From NCBI RefSeq assembly GCF_000429825.1, contig NZ_AUCP01000051.1, positions 1-48,719 on the forward strand: a stretch of DNA of 48,719 nt. Reading direction: 5' to 3'. The position numbers and the translations under genes are program-made. This document shows, one piece after another, positions 33,961 through 42,168 of the stretch. This DNA comes from Cohnella thermotolerans DSM 17683 (lineage in GTDB: Bacteria > Bacillota > Bacilli > Paenibacillales > Paenibacillaceae). Below the pieces are notes generated by a model. That model was not told the origin of the DNA. It saw only the letters and a list, made by a program, of their open reading frames with translations, and made no database searches. How positions within the stretch are numbered: position 1 is the stretch's first letter; each line of letters begins with the position of its first letter.

Positions 33961-34958
33961 CGGCAATCCGCTCCCGATGCGCCGCCGCCGTCTGCGAGAG
34001 CGCTCCGGTCCAGAACGGTCGTCCCGGTATAATGAACCTTACCGATCCGTTCGCCTTGAAAATAGGCATGCAAAAGCGCGACGGCTTCTTCACCCATCTC
34101 GACCGGGCTTTGGACGAGCGTCGCTTTGATCCGGCACTGGCGGATCTCCTGCCGCGTGCTCTCCAGGTCATCGAACGCGAACACGGCGGGGCTTGCGGCT
34201 TGCTGCCGCTGCACCGCCTCGGCGATGCCGGGCCCGTCGAGCGCGCTGAAGCCGACGATCGCGCGCAGACCGGGACGTTCTCGCAGCATGTCCTCCGCCT
34301 CCTTGGCGGCTTGGAGGCGGGAGATGTTGGAGATGCGAACGTCGGCGACGGCGAGCCCGGGGTATCGGTCGATGACGCTCCGGAACCCCTCGAGCCGAAG
34401 CTTCTGGTTGACGGCTTCGCTCCCGAGCACAACGCCGATCCGGCCGGTGCCGCCGATCGTCTGCGCGACGAGCCGGCCCATCCGCTCGCCCGCGAGCTTG
34501 TTGTCCGTCCCGACATAGGCGATGCGGGCGCTGTTCGGCTCGTCCGCATCCACGGTAATGACGGGGATGCCTTGAGCGGACGCCCGGTCGATCAAGGCGG
34601 CGTACGACGGCTCGTTCAGCCCTTGCACGAGCACGGCGTCGAAGCGTTCGGCGATCGCTTTTTCCAGCAGCCTGCTCTGTTCCTGCGGATCGATCCGCCT
34701 TGGCCCCCCGTATTCGATGGTCATGCCGTATCGCCCGGCCGAGGCGCGGGCTCCCGATTCGACGGATCTCCAGAAGGGGTTGTCCAACTCCTGGGAGATG
34801 AGCGCGACGCGGCGGCGCTGGGGCTCCTCCGGATGGGCCGGCTCCAGCTCTCCGGCGAGCTTGCGAATATGCACGGCGGTTGAAGCGAAGCCCGCAAGCA
34901 GCCCTAGAAACGCCAAGGCGAGAACGGCCAGCCCTGCATTCCACATCCATTTCGACAA
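33957..34958 (-). CDS. Membrane-anchored sugar-binding sensor protein (XylFII-like)
   Basis: The protein has 333 residues from TTG 34958, with AAGGAGAAG 6 nt upstream. One N-terminal membrane helix (LAVLALAFLGLLAGFASTAV) lacks a lipobox, so it stays tethered. The rest is a type I periplasmic-binding fold (Peripla_BP_4): RVALISQELDNPFWRSVESG, DAVLVQGLNEPSYAALID, GIPVITVDADEPNSARIAYVGTD, and ATLVQSPVEMGEEAVALL. Genes for transport ATPases are absent and a LytS kinase and YesN regulator follow. This matches the XylFII-LytS-YesN D-xylose sensor of clostridia rather than an uptake system. The ligand is not proven. Confidence 0.82.
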   Translation of the reverse strand: MSKWMWNAGLAVLALAFLGLLAGFASTAVHIRKLAGELEPAHPEEPQRRRVALISQELDNPFWRSVESGARASAGRYGMTIEYGGPRRIDPQEQSRLLEKAIAERFDAVLVQGLNEPSYAALIDRASAQGIPVITVDADEPNSARIAYVGTDNKLAGERMGRLVAQTIGGTGRIGVVLGSEAVNQKLRLEGFRSVIDRYPGLAVADVRISNISRLQAAKEAEDMLRERPGLRAIVGFSALDGPGIAEAVQRQQAASPAVFAFDDLESTRQEIRQCRIKATLVQSPVEMGEEAVALLHAYFQGERIGKVHYTGTTVLDRSALADGGGASGADCR

Positions 34959-34999
34959 ATGGTTCTTCTCCTTACGTTCGTCTTGGGCTCCGATCGGGC

Positions 35000-35027
35000 C
35001 CGATATATTAAATATAACCCGTGTCAA
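35000..35027 (-). promoter_or_regulatory. Candidate promoter of the three-component sensor operon
   Basis: On the minus strand, TTGACA (35027-35022), a 16-bp spacer and TATCGG (35005-35000). The region is an AT-rich island (ATATATTAAATATAA) in otherwise GC-rich DNA. Confidence 0.4.
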
Positions 35028-35075
35028 GGAGGTTTGCGAATCGGCGCGTCGGATCGAGCGGAATCGGCTTCTTCA

Positions 35076-35084
35076 TGCTACAAT
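35076..35084 (+). promoter_or_regulatory. Extended -10 promoter before the MFS gene
   Basis: TGC-TACAAT (TACAAT at 35079-35084). No clear -35. The coding start is about 104 bp downstream. Confidence 0.4.
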
Positions 35085-35187
35085 GAACGGAAGATCGTCC
35101 CGCCTAACGCTGCTGAAGAGCAGGAGCGTCGGGGCGGTCGCACGCATCGCCGTGGGAGAACGGTGGAAGGGATATGGGGAGAAAAAA

Positions 35188-36390
35188 ATGATCGGAGACC
35201 ATGCTCAAGCAACACAAGGGAAATCCGGCTTGTCAAAAGGATTGCTGACGCTCATGGCCGTCGCGGCCGGCATGGCGGTGGCCAACTTGTATTACAATCA
35301 GCCGCTGCTGGCGGATATCGGACGTTCGTTCGGCGCCCCGCCGGACGAGGCGGGGATGATCTCCACGTGTACGCAAATCGGCTACGCGCTCGGCATGTTC
35401 CTGTTCGTGCCGCTGGGCGACATCAAGGAGCGCAGAAGCCTCATTTCCGTTCTGCTCGCATTAGTATGCCTCTCCTTGATCGGAGTCGCCGCGGCGCAAA
35501 ATTTGACCTGGATGTACGTCGCCAGCTTCGCCGTCGGCATGACGACGATCGTTCCGCAAATTCTGGTGCCGATGGCGGCTACGCTGTCCGACCCGGGGGA
35601 ACAGGGGAAAGCGGTAGGCACGGTGATGAGCGGTCTGCTGCTGGGCATTCTATTAACGAGAACGGTGTCGGGGCTCATCGGCGGCACCTGGGGCTGGCGC
35701 GTCATGTATTGGATCGCCGCCGGCGCGATGCTTGTCTTGCTCGCGGTGCTGCGGATCAAGCTGCCGCCGAACCGGCCGGAGGCGGCGCTTAGCTACGGCC
35801 GGCTTCTGTCTTCGATGGGGCGTCTCGTGCTCAAGCATGCCACGCTGCGCGAATCCGCTCTGATCGGGGGGGCGAATTTCGCGGCCTTCAGCATTTTCTG
35901 GACGGCGCTGTCGTTCTATGTGGAGGGAGCGCCGTACCATTATAGCAGCCGGATTGCCGGGCTGTTCGGCCTGATCGGGGCGGCCGGCGCGCTCGGGGCC
36001 CCGCTCGTCGGAAGGCTGGCGGACCGGTTCCGCATCTCTCGCCTGATCGGGGCGCTGATCGTGCTGAACTTGTTGTCGTATTTGCTGTTCGGCGCGCTCG
36101 GCGGCTATTTGGCGGCGCTGATCGCCGGCGTCGTCCTGCTCGATCTGGGCGTGCAAGGAGCGCAGGTGGCCAACCAGACGCGGATTTACGCGCTTGACCC
36201 GCCGGCAAGAAGCCGGCTGAATACGGTTCAGATGGTCACGACTTTCCTCGGCGGCGCGCTCGGCTCGTGGCTCGGCAGCTACGCCTGGCATCTTTGGGGC
36301 TGGCGCGGCGTCTGCCTGGCCGGGGGCGGTTCGGTGCTGTTCGGCTTCGCCGTCTGGCTGGCGCATCGTGGACGCCGGGCGGCGGGATAA
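35188..36390 (+). CDS. MFS exporter (drug or sugar efflux type)
   Basis: The protein has 400 residues and 12 helices. It opens with AAGMAVANLYYNQPLLADIG and has motif A-like PLGDIKERRSLIS between helices 2 and 3. GLLLGILLTRTVSGLIGGTWGWR matches motif C of the antiporter group, and a second motif A-like loop is RLADRFRISR. This pattern (Asn-Tyr-Tyr-Asn-Gln-Pro near the N-terminus) is common in YgaY/YnfM-like efflux proteins. ATG 35188 follows GGGGAGAAAAAA. The substrate is unknown. It is divergent from the sugar-sensor operon and about 230 bp before zur. Confidence 0.82.
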   Translation: MIGDHAQATQGKSGLSKGLLTLMAVAAGMAVANLYYNQPLLADIGRSFGAPPDEAGMISTCTQIGYALGMFLFVPLGDIKERRSLISVLLALVCLSLIGVAAAQNLTWMYVASFAVGMTTIVPQILVPMAATLSDPGEQGKAVGTVMSGLLLGILLTRTVSGLIGGTWGWRVMYWIAAGAMLVLLAVLRIKLPPNRPEAALSYGRLLSSMGRLVLKHATLRESALIGGANFAAFSIFWTALSFYVEGAPYHYSSRIAGLFGLIGAAGALGAPLVGRLADRFRISRLIGALIVLNLLSYLLFGALGGYLAALIAGVVLLDLGVQGAQVANQTRIYALDPPARSRLNTVQMVTTFLGGALGSWLGSYAWHLWGWRGVCLAGGGSVLFGFAVWLAHRGRRAAG

Positions 36391-36496
36391 ACGGAGCAGG
36401 GCGGCAAGCCGGTCCGGCGGAAGGAGGGGCGTCTGGCTGACGGGGGGCGGAGGGCTCGAACGGTACGGCTCGGGATTGCCCCGGCGGGCCGCTTGC

Positions 36497-36526
36497 TTGC
36501 CGGATCGTAAGGATAACTGGTATGAT
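36497..36526 (+). promoter_or_regulatory. Promoter of zur
   Basis: TTGCCG (36497-36502), an 18-bp spacer and TATGAT (36521-36526). The leader then contains the hairpin GAACGGGC-TTCCTT-GCCCGTTC (about 36560-36581). Confidence 0.5.
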
Positions 36527-36618
36527 AGTTAATGTAGATTAAGACGCTCCGGACGGCACGAACGGGCTTCCTTGCCCGTTCCGTAGGCCGACTTCACAGT
36601 GAAGGGAGGGGGACAGCG

Positions 36619-37065
36619 ATGGCGGATTCGGACAAAGCTCAGGAAATGCTGGCGATTATGGCCCGAAACGGTTGGCGGATTACCGACCAGCGCCGAACGC
36701 TCGCCCAAATTTTCGCGTCCACGGACGGCTATTTATCTCCCAAGGACGTCTACGATCAATTGACCGCCAAATATCCGAGCGTCAGCTTCGACACCGTCTA
36801 CCGCAATTTGCGGATGATGAGCGAGATGGGCGTTCTGGAGCAATTTTATTTCATGGAAGGCGGGCTGAAGTTCAAGTCCTCCTGCCTCGACCATCATCAT
36901 CACCATTTGATCTGCATGAATTGCGAGAAGACGCTCACCTTCGACTTCTGTCCGATGAAGGAATCTCTTCATTTGCCCGGCCATTACAAAATCGTCAACC
37001 ACCGCTTCGAAATTTACGGCATCTGCGAGGAATGCCAGCACGAGGCTGCGGTTCCGGGGCCATGA
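36619..37065 (+). CDS. zur: Zinc uptake repressor Zur (Fur family)
   Basis: The protein has 148 residues. The winged-helix part has GWRITDQRRTLAQIF and SFDTVYRNLRMM. The metal sites are the histidine run in LDHHHHHLICMNCEKT and two CxxC pairs (CMNC, CEEC) for structural zinc. The Phe-rich middle and the His5 run match B. subtilis Zur rather than Fur or PerR. The zinc transporter operon and two Zur boxes lie directly downstream. ATG 36619 follows GAAGGGAGGGGGACAGCG. The gene has its own terminator. Confidence 0.9.
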   Translation: MADSDKAQEMLAIMARNGWRITDQRRTLAQIFASTDGYLSPKDVYDQLTAKYPSVSFDTVYRNLRMMSEMGVLEQFYFMEGGLKFKSSCLDHHHHHLICMNCEKTLTFDFCPMKESLHLPGHYKIVNHRFEIYGICEECQHEAAVPGP

Positions 37066-37114
37066 CGTTCCAGCTTCGCTATTCGATCCGGCGGCCGGTC
37101 TTCGGCCGCTTGCG

Positions 37115-37169
37115 ATTCCCGTCTCGGGGCGGCCCGTCGCCGTCGCCTGCGACGGGAATTTTTATTTTC
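37115..37169 (+). terminator. Terminator after zur
   Basis: ATTCCCGTC (37115-37123) pairs with GACGGGAAT (37151-37159). TTTTTATTTT follows. A smaller hairpin, GCGGCCGG-TCTT-CGGCCGC, precedes it. The rest of the gap to znuC (about 37170-37348) holds no gene; a motif resembling the 47.9-48.1 kb repeats is at 37311-37330. Confidence 0.75.
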
Positions 37170-37348
37170 CCTTGGCGGGCGTATTGACGAATGGGGAATT
37201 CGAGCAATGAGGTTGCTCTATCGGCGGTAGTTGCGCGCTGCAAGCCGCTATCGTCGGGTTACAGCGCGAGTTGGGCGACGGCAAAGAGCTGGCGACAATT
37301 TTCCCAATCTCTGAGTTGAGGGGATAAGCCCTTATGCGCAGTCTTAAA

Positions 37349-37363
37349 TCGTAATAATTACAT
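37349..37363. promoter_or_regulatory. Zur box before znuC
   Basis: TCGTAATAATTACAT matches the Bacillus Zur box (TCGTAATNATTACGA) at 13 of 15 positions. It is 45 bp upstream of znuC, in a position to block its transcription when zinc is plentiful. Confidence 0.85.
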
Positions 37364-37407
37364 ATAACCGCAACAAAATTTTACCCGCTGCTAAGGAGGA
37401 GAATCGA

Positions 37408-38133
37408 ATGCTGCTGGCCTCGATGAAGGATGTGACGTTCGGCTACTCGGACGTCCCCTGCCTGGTAGATGTGAACCTCGACATCCTGCAAGGGGAGTTT
37501 GCGGCGATCGCCGGACCGAACGGGGCGTCCAAAACGACGCTGCTCAAGCTGCTGCTCGGTCTGCTCAAGCCGTGGAAGGGCGAGGTGTCGCTGCTGAGCG
37601 AAAGGGATAGTGGGAGGGGCAAGCGGAAGGTCGGTTACGTCCCGCAACAGATCGCCGCGTTCAACGCCGGCTTTCCCAGCACGGCGGAGGAGTTCGTCCG
37701 GTCGGGCCGGTTTGCGGCGCAAGGCTCCTGGTTCCGCAAGCTCCGCGGCGAAGACCGGGAGTGGACGGAACTCGCGCTCAAGCAAGTCGGCATGTGGGAG
37801 CAGCGCAGCCGCCGGATCGGCGAGCTGTCGGGCGGCCAGAAGCAGCGCGTCTGCATTGCCCGGGCGCTCGCCATGGAGCCGGATTTGCTCGTCCTGGACG
37901 AACCCGTGACGGGAATGGACGAGGCGAGCCGCAACGGCTTTTACGAACTGATGGACCGTCAAGTCCGGAAGCACGGAACAACGGTGGTCATGGTCACGCA
38001 CCATTTGCCCGAGGCGCGCCCCTATCTGGATCGCATCATCGAATTGGAGCGAAAGGAGAACGGAGGATGGAAATGCTGCACTACGACTTCATGCAGAGGG
38101 CATTTTGCGCCGGCGCGCTCATCGCGCTTGTAG
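37408..38133 (+). CDS. znuC: Zinc ABC transporter ATP-binding protein
   Basis: The protein has 241 residues. The ABC features are: Walker A GPNGASKTTLLKL, Q-loop YVPQQIAAF, signature ELSGGQKQRVCIARAL, Walker B LLVLDEPVTGMDE and the H-loop VTHH. In Walker A the residue before Lys is Ser, not the usual Gly. Zinc-family ATPases of Firmicutes may tolerate this, but it should be checked. ATG 37408 follows AAGGAGGAGAATCGA. The gene runs 67 bp into znuB, so its last 22 residues (Cys/Ser/Arg rich) are read from DNA that also codes for ZnuB. Confidence 0.9.
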   Translation: MLLASMKDVTFGYSDVPCLVDVNLDILQGEFAAIAGPNGASKTTLLKLLLGLLKPWKGEVSLLSERDSGRGKRKVGYVPQQIAAFNAGFPSTAEEFVRSGRFAAQGSWFRKLRGEDREWTELALKQVGMWEQRSRRIGELSGGQKQRVCIARALAMEPDLLVLDEPVTGMDEASRNGFYELMDRQVRKHGTTVVMVTHHLPEARPYLDRIIELERKENGGWKCCTTTSCRGHFAPARSSRL

Positions 38134-38960
38134 CGCCGGTGCTGGGCGTATACCTGCTGCTCCGAAGGCAAGCTCTGATGGCCGATATGCTGTCGCACGT
38201 CTCGCTGGCCGGCATCGCGGCAGGCGCCTATCTGGGCGCGAACCCGACGGCAACGGGATTTGCCGTAGCCGTCGCGGGGGCGATCGTCGTCGAGTACGTG
38301 CGCCGCTTCTACAAAACGTACGGCGAAATATCGGTCGCGATCCTCATGATCGGGGGATTGTCGTCCGCCGCGATCCTGATGGGGCTGAACAAAAGCTTGA
38401 ACCAGAGCGTGTCGTCCTATCTGTTCGGCTCCGTCGTCGCCGTCGATCGCACGGAACTGGTCCTGCTTTTCTCCGTCGTGCTGGCGGGCGCCGTTTTCTT
38501 CTACGTGCTGCGGAGGCCGCTGTACCAGATCGCGTTCGACGAAGAGACGGCGGCGACGAACGGCCTTCCCGTGAAAGGGCTGTCGCTCGCGTTCAGCCTC
38601 CTCACCGGCATGGTCGTATCGTCGGCGATGCCGGTCGTCGGCGTGCTGCTCGTCTCCGCGCTGATCGTGCTGCCCGCGTCGCTGGCGATCCGGGTCGCGC
38701 CCAGCTTCGCCGCCGCACTCTGGATGGCGATGGGCGTCGGGTTGGTCGGCGTCTTCACCGGGCTGACCGCCTCGTACGAGCTGAGCACGCCGCCCGGCGG
38801 CACGATCGCGCTGACGCTGCTTCTGCTCCTGCTCGCGGGCGTCCTGTCGAAGAAAGCGTACGCCAGGCTTGCGCAGCGAAACCAACCGCAGCTTGATAAA
38901 GCGGAGGCCGCGGCCATCGGTCCGGCAGCCGGCTTTTCCAATCATACAACCCTTCATTGA
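38067..38960 (+). CDS. znuB: Zinc ABC transporter permease
   Basis: The protein has 297 residues and 8-9 predicted helices of the ABC-3 family. Family marks are FCAGALIALVAPVLGVYLLLRRQALMADMLSHVSLAGIA near the N-terminus and the segment TGMVVSSAMPVVGVLLVSAL late in the chain. ATG 38067 with AAGGAG 8 nt upstream is preferred; ATG 38073, six bases on, is in frame and also has a good site. It overlaps znuC and is followed after 19 bp by znuA. Confidence 0.92.
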   Translation: MEMLHYDFMQRAFCAGALIALVAPVLGVYLLLRRQALMADMLSHVSLAGIAAGAYLGANPTATGFAVAVAGAIVVEYVRRFYKTYGEISVAILMIGGLSSAAILMGLNKSLNQSVSSYLFGSVVAVDRTELVLLFSVVLAGAVFFYVLRRPLYQIAFDEETAATNGLPVKGLSLAFSLLTGMVVSSAMPVVGVLLVSALIVLPASLAIRVAPSFAAALWMAMGVGLVGVFTGLTASYELSTPPGGTIALTLLLLLLAGVLSKKAYARLAQRNQPQLDKAEAAAIGPAAGFSNHTTLH

Positions 38961-38979
38961 ATAAGGAGGATCCAACCCT

Positions 38980-39993
38980 ATGAAAACGAAATGGGCAAAA
39001 CCCGCGCTGCTCCTGGCAGCGGCGGCAACAATGCTGGCGGGGTGCGGCTCCGGCGCCGGGAACGGAGCGAATTCGTCCGCAAGTCCGGCTGCTGGTGCAG
39101 CTGCCAGTGCGGCTGCCGGTCCGGAATCGTCGGGCGGCAGCAAGCTGAAGGTCGTCGCGACCTTTTATCCGATGTACGAGTTCAGCCGGCAGGTCGCCGG
39201 GGACCATGCGGACGTCGTCGGCCTCATTCCGGCCGGCGCGGAGCCGCACGATTGGGAGCCGAGCGCGAAGGATATGGCGCAAATCGGCGAAGCCGACCTG
39301 TTCGTCTATAACGGCATCGTCGAGGACTGGGCGGAACAGGCGCTGGCAAGCGTGGCGAACCCCGACCGGGTCGTCGTCAAAGCGATCGACGGCATTGAGC
39401 TGCAGGAAGGCATTCCCGAGGAGGAAGAGGGCGAAGCCCATTCCGACGAACACGCCGGCGACGAGCATACGCTCGACCCGCACGTCTGGCTCGATCCCGT
39501 ACTGGCCAAGCGGGAGGTTGAAAATATCGAAGCCGCGTTCATCCAGGCCGATCCGGCGCACGAGAACGATTACAAGGCGAACGCCGACGCGTATATCGCG
39601 AAGCTCGATGAACTCGATCAGGCGTACAGGGACGGGTTGAAGGACGTCAAGCGCAAAGATTTCGTCACGCAGCATGCGGCGTTCGGCTACTTGGCCAAGG
39701 AGTACGGTTTGACGCAAATTCCGATCGCGGGGCTGTCTCCCGAGCAGGAGCCGTCTCCCGCCCGGATGGCCGAGGTCGTGAAGCAGGCGAAAGAGATGAA
39801 CATTCGCACGATTTTCTTCGAGACGCTCGTCGATCCGAAGATCGCGGACACGATCGCGAAGGAAGTCGGAGCGAAGACGGACGTGCTGAACCCGCTCGAG
39901 GGTCTGACTGACGAAGATAAGCAGAACAATCTGGACTACATCGGCATCATGCAAAACAATCTGGCCGCGCTGCAGAAAGCATTAAACGAATAG
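38980..39993 (+). CDS. znuA: Zinc-binding lipoprotein of the ABC transporter
   Basis: The protein has 337 residues. The signal peptide ends in a lipobox (MLAGC, Cys22), so it is anchored outside the membrane, and an Ala/Gly/Ser linker follows. Metal ligands of the cluster A-I fold are present: EPHDWEPSA, DPHVWLDPVLAK, QHAAFGYLAKEYG and the acidic end FFETLVDPKIAD. The His/Glu-rich loop EEEEGEAHSDEHAGDEH is typical of zinc rather than manganese members. ATG 38980 follows AAGGAGGATCCAACCCT. It is the third gene of znuCBA. Confidence 0.94.
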   Translation: MKTKWAKPALLLAAAATMLAGCGSGAGNGANSSASPAAGAAASAAAGPESSGGSKLKVVATFYPMYEFSRQVAGDHADVVGLIPAGAEPHDWEPSAKDMAQIGEADLFVYNGIVEDWAEQALASVANPDRVVVKAIDGIELQEGIPEEEEGEAHSDEHAGDEHTLDPHVWLDPVLAKREVENIEAAFIQADPAHENDYKANADAYIAKLDELDQAYRDGLKDVKRKDFVTQHAAFGYLAKEYGLTQIPIAGLSPEQEPSPARMAEVVKQAKEMNIRTIFFETLVDPKIADTIAKEVGAKTDVLNPLEGLTDEDKQNNLDYIGIMQNNLAALQKALNE

Positions 39994-40006
39994 GCGTCCA
40001 CAAAAA

Positions 40007-40021
40007 TCGTAATTATTACGC
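40007..40021. promoter_or_regulatory. Zur box before the COG0523 gene
   Basis: TCGTAATTATTACGC matches the Zur consensus at 14 of 15 positions. It lies in the 45-bp gap between znuA and the GTPase gene, so the GTPase gene should have its own zinc control. Confidence 0.88.
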
Positions 40022-40038
40022 AGAAGGAGGAACGAAGA

Positions 40039-41237
40039 TTGAATCGAAAAATACCGGTTACGGTGCTTAGCGGCTATTTGGGGGCGGGCAAGACGACGAT
40101 TTTGAACCATGTGCTGCGCAACCGCAACGGTCTGAAGGCGGCCGTCATCGTCAACGACCTGAGCGAGGTCAACGTAGACGCCGAGCTCGTTCGCGACGGC
40201 GGCGGGCTGTCCCGGACGAACGAGAAGCTGGTCGAGATGTCGAACGGATGCATCTGCTGCACGTTACGGGAGGATCTGCTCAAGGAAGTGGAGCGGTTGG
40301 CCCTCGAAGGGCGCTTCGATTATATTCTGATCGAATCGACGGGAGTGGGCGAGCCGGTTCCGGTCGCCCAGACATTCAGTTATATCGACGAGGAGTTGGG
40401 CATCGACCTGACGAAGTTTTGCAGGCTAGACACGATGGTGACGGTCGTCGACGCCAACCGTTTCTGGCACATTACGCTTCCGGCGAGACGCTGCTTGACC
40501 GCGGCCAGGCGACGGGGGAGGGCGATACCCGGGAAGTGGTCGATCTGCTTATCGATCAGATCGAGTTTTGCGACGTGCTGATCCTGAACAAATGCGATAA
40601 GGTGACAGCGGAAGCTTTGGACGAGCTGGAACGCGTGCTCCGGGCGCTTCAGCCGAGGGCCCGATTCATCCGAACCGTCAACGGAGCGGTCGATCCGGCG
40701 GCGATTCTGAACACCGGCCTGTTCGACTTCGAACAGGCGAGCCGTTCGGCGGGCTGGATTCAGGAGCTGGAAAAACCCCAGCACACGCCGGAAACCGAGG
40801 AATACGGCATCTCGTCGTTCGTCTACGAACGGATTCGCCCGTTTCATCCCGGCCGGCTGATGGCCTGGATGTCGGAGTGGCCGGCCGAGATCGTCCGGGC
40901 CAAAGGCACGCTGTGGCTCGCGACGCGCAACGATGTCGCCAAAAGCTTCAGCCAGGCGGGCCCTTCCATTCAGATGGGGCCGAGCGGCTACTGGATTGCG
41001 GCGCTGCCCGAGCGCGAGCGGCGGGAGCTGTTCCGCGAAGAGCCGGAACTGGAGAAAAGTTGGCACCCCTTGTACGGGGATCGGATCAACAAGCTCGTGC
41101 TTATCGGCATCGGGATGAACCGGACCGTACTGGAGGCGGAACTGGACGCCTGCCTGCTGACGGAGGCGGAGCTGTCCGCGGACTGGAGCCGCTTCGCGGA
41201 TCCGTTCCCGAATGCGGCGATGGAGGAACTGGCTTAA
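40039..41237 (+). pseudogene. Zur-regulated COG0523 (CobW-like) GTPase, interrupted by a frameshift
   Basis: The first frame (40039 to about 40470) starts with TTG behind AAGGAGG. It has Walker A GYLGAGKTTILNH, the metal motif CICC (Cys71-Cys74) in NGCICCTLRED, and IESTGVGEPVPVA. After VVDANRFWH it falls into unrelated sequence and stops at 40581. A second frame resumes the family exactly there (YASGETLLDRGQATGE, then LILNKCDKVTAEAL, the guanine-binding NKCD, and the CobW C-terminal domain) to 41237. One missing base near 40470 explains it: inserting a G restores FWHDYASGE. In B. subtilis the homologue (YciC/ZagA) delivers zinc under starvation. It is either a real pseudogene or a sequencing error. 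Confidence 0.85.
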
Positions 41238-41264
41238 AGCCGTCGATAATAGCACGTAAAAAAA

Positions 41265-41306
41265 CTTCGGCCTTTCCCGCGCTGCAGAGCGCCGGAAAGG
41301 CCGAAG
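41265..41306. terminator. Bidirectional terminator between the GTPase gene and mqnD
   Basis: TTCGGCCTTTCC...GCGCT pairs with AGCGC...GGAAAGGCCGAA. The minus-strand reading ends in a run of seven T, so it mainly ends mqnB-mqnD. The plus-strand reading has GGCGGTTTTGG after it. Confidence 0.8.
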
Positions 41307-41337
41307 GCGGTTTTGGCGACCCCGGATGCTCGCCCGT

Positions 41338-42168
41338 TTAGCGGAGCAGCTTCGGATCGACCGGGGGAACGAGGTTTTCCTTGGCGGCGCGAACGAGCAG
41401 CGCTTCGATCGCCGCGAACCCGTCGTCGCCGAGATTCTCGGTAAACTCGTTCACGTACAGGTCGATATGCTGCTTCGCCACGTCGGGCGACATCTCCTGG
41501 GCGTGGCTGAGCACGTAAGATTGCGATTGCTCCGGATGCGCCCAAGCGTAGCGAACGGAGGCTCGCGTCCAGTCCGCGATCGCCTTCGCATCGAGCGTCC
41601 GTTTGGCGATAATGGCGCCAAGAGGAATCGGCAACCCGGTGTCCTGCTCCCACCAGCTGCCCATGTCGGCCATCATCGACAAGCCGTACGACGGGTAGGT
41701 GAAGCGGGCTTCGTGAATGACGAGCCCCGCGTCGATGCGGCCGTCGCGCACGGCCGGCATAATCTCGTGGAACGGCATGACGACGATCTCGCCCACGCCG
41801 CCGGGGACGTTCTGCGCCGCCCAGAGCCGGAACAGCAAGTAGGCGGTCGAGCGTTCGCTCGGCACGGCCACCCGCTTGCCGGAGAGGGAGGCGGGATCCC
41901 GCGAATCCGACAGCGTCAGCACGAGCGGACCGCAGCCTCTTCCGAGCGCGCCTCCGCACGGGATGAGCGCGTAATCCTTGAGCACCCAGGGCAGCGCCGC
42001 ATAGGAAATTTTAAGCACTTCCGGACCGATGCCGTCGGCGGCCCAATGATTCGTTACGTCGATATCGGCGTAGGAGACGTTCAGTTCCGGAGCACCGGGG
42101 ATAAGACCATGCACCCAGGCATGGAAAACGAAAGTGTCGTTCGGGCAAGGCGAGAATGCGATATTCAT
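41338..42168 (-). CDS. mqnD: 1,4-dihydroxy-6-naphthoate synthase (futalosine pathway)
   Basis: The protein has 276 residues and acts on cyclic dehypoxanthine futalosine in the late futalosine route to menaquinone. Family marks are: MNIAFSPCPNDTFVFHAWVHG at the N-terminus, ADIDVTNHWA, and LIPCGGALGRGCGPLVLT. The middle has FHEIMPAVRDGRIDAGLVIHEARFTY; then PLGAIIAKR and a C-terminal HIDLYVNEFT. ATG 42168 overlaps the mqnB stop (ATGA), and the ribosome site GGAGG lies within mqnB. Only mqnB is adjacent; mqnA and mqnC must be elsewhere. Confidence 0.92.
   Translation of the reverse strand: MNIAFSPCPNDTFVFHAWVHGLIPGAPELNVSYADIDVTNHWAADGIGPEVLKISYAALPWVLKDYALIPCGGALGRGCGPLVLTLSDSRDPASLSGKRVAVPSERSTAYLLFRLWAAQNVPGGVGEIVVMPFHEIMPAVRDGRIDAGLVIHEARFTYPSYGLSMMADMGSWWEQDTGLPIPLGAIIAKRTLDAKAIADWTRASVRYAWAHPEQSQSYVLSHAQEMSPDVAKQHIDLYVNEFTENLGDDGFAAIEALLVRAAKENLVPPVDPKLLR

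Noticed and set aside
32498..34549. Minus-strand 683-residue frame inside the sensor operon
   Set aside because: It is another frame of the kinase and binding-protein genes and is low-complexity (Ser/Arg/Pro rich).
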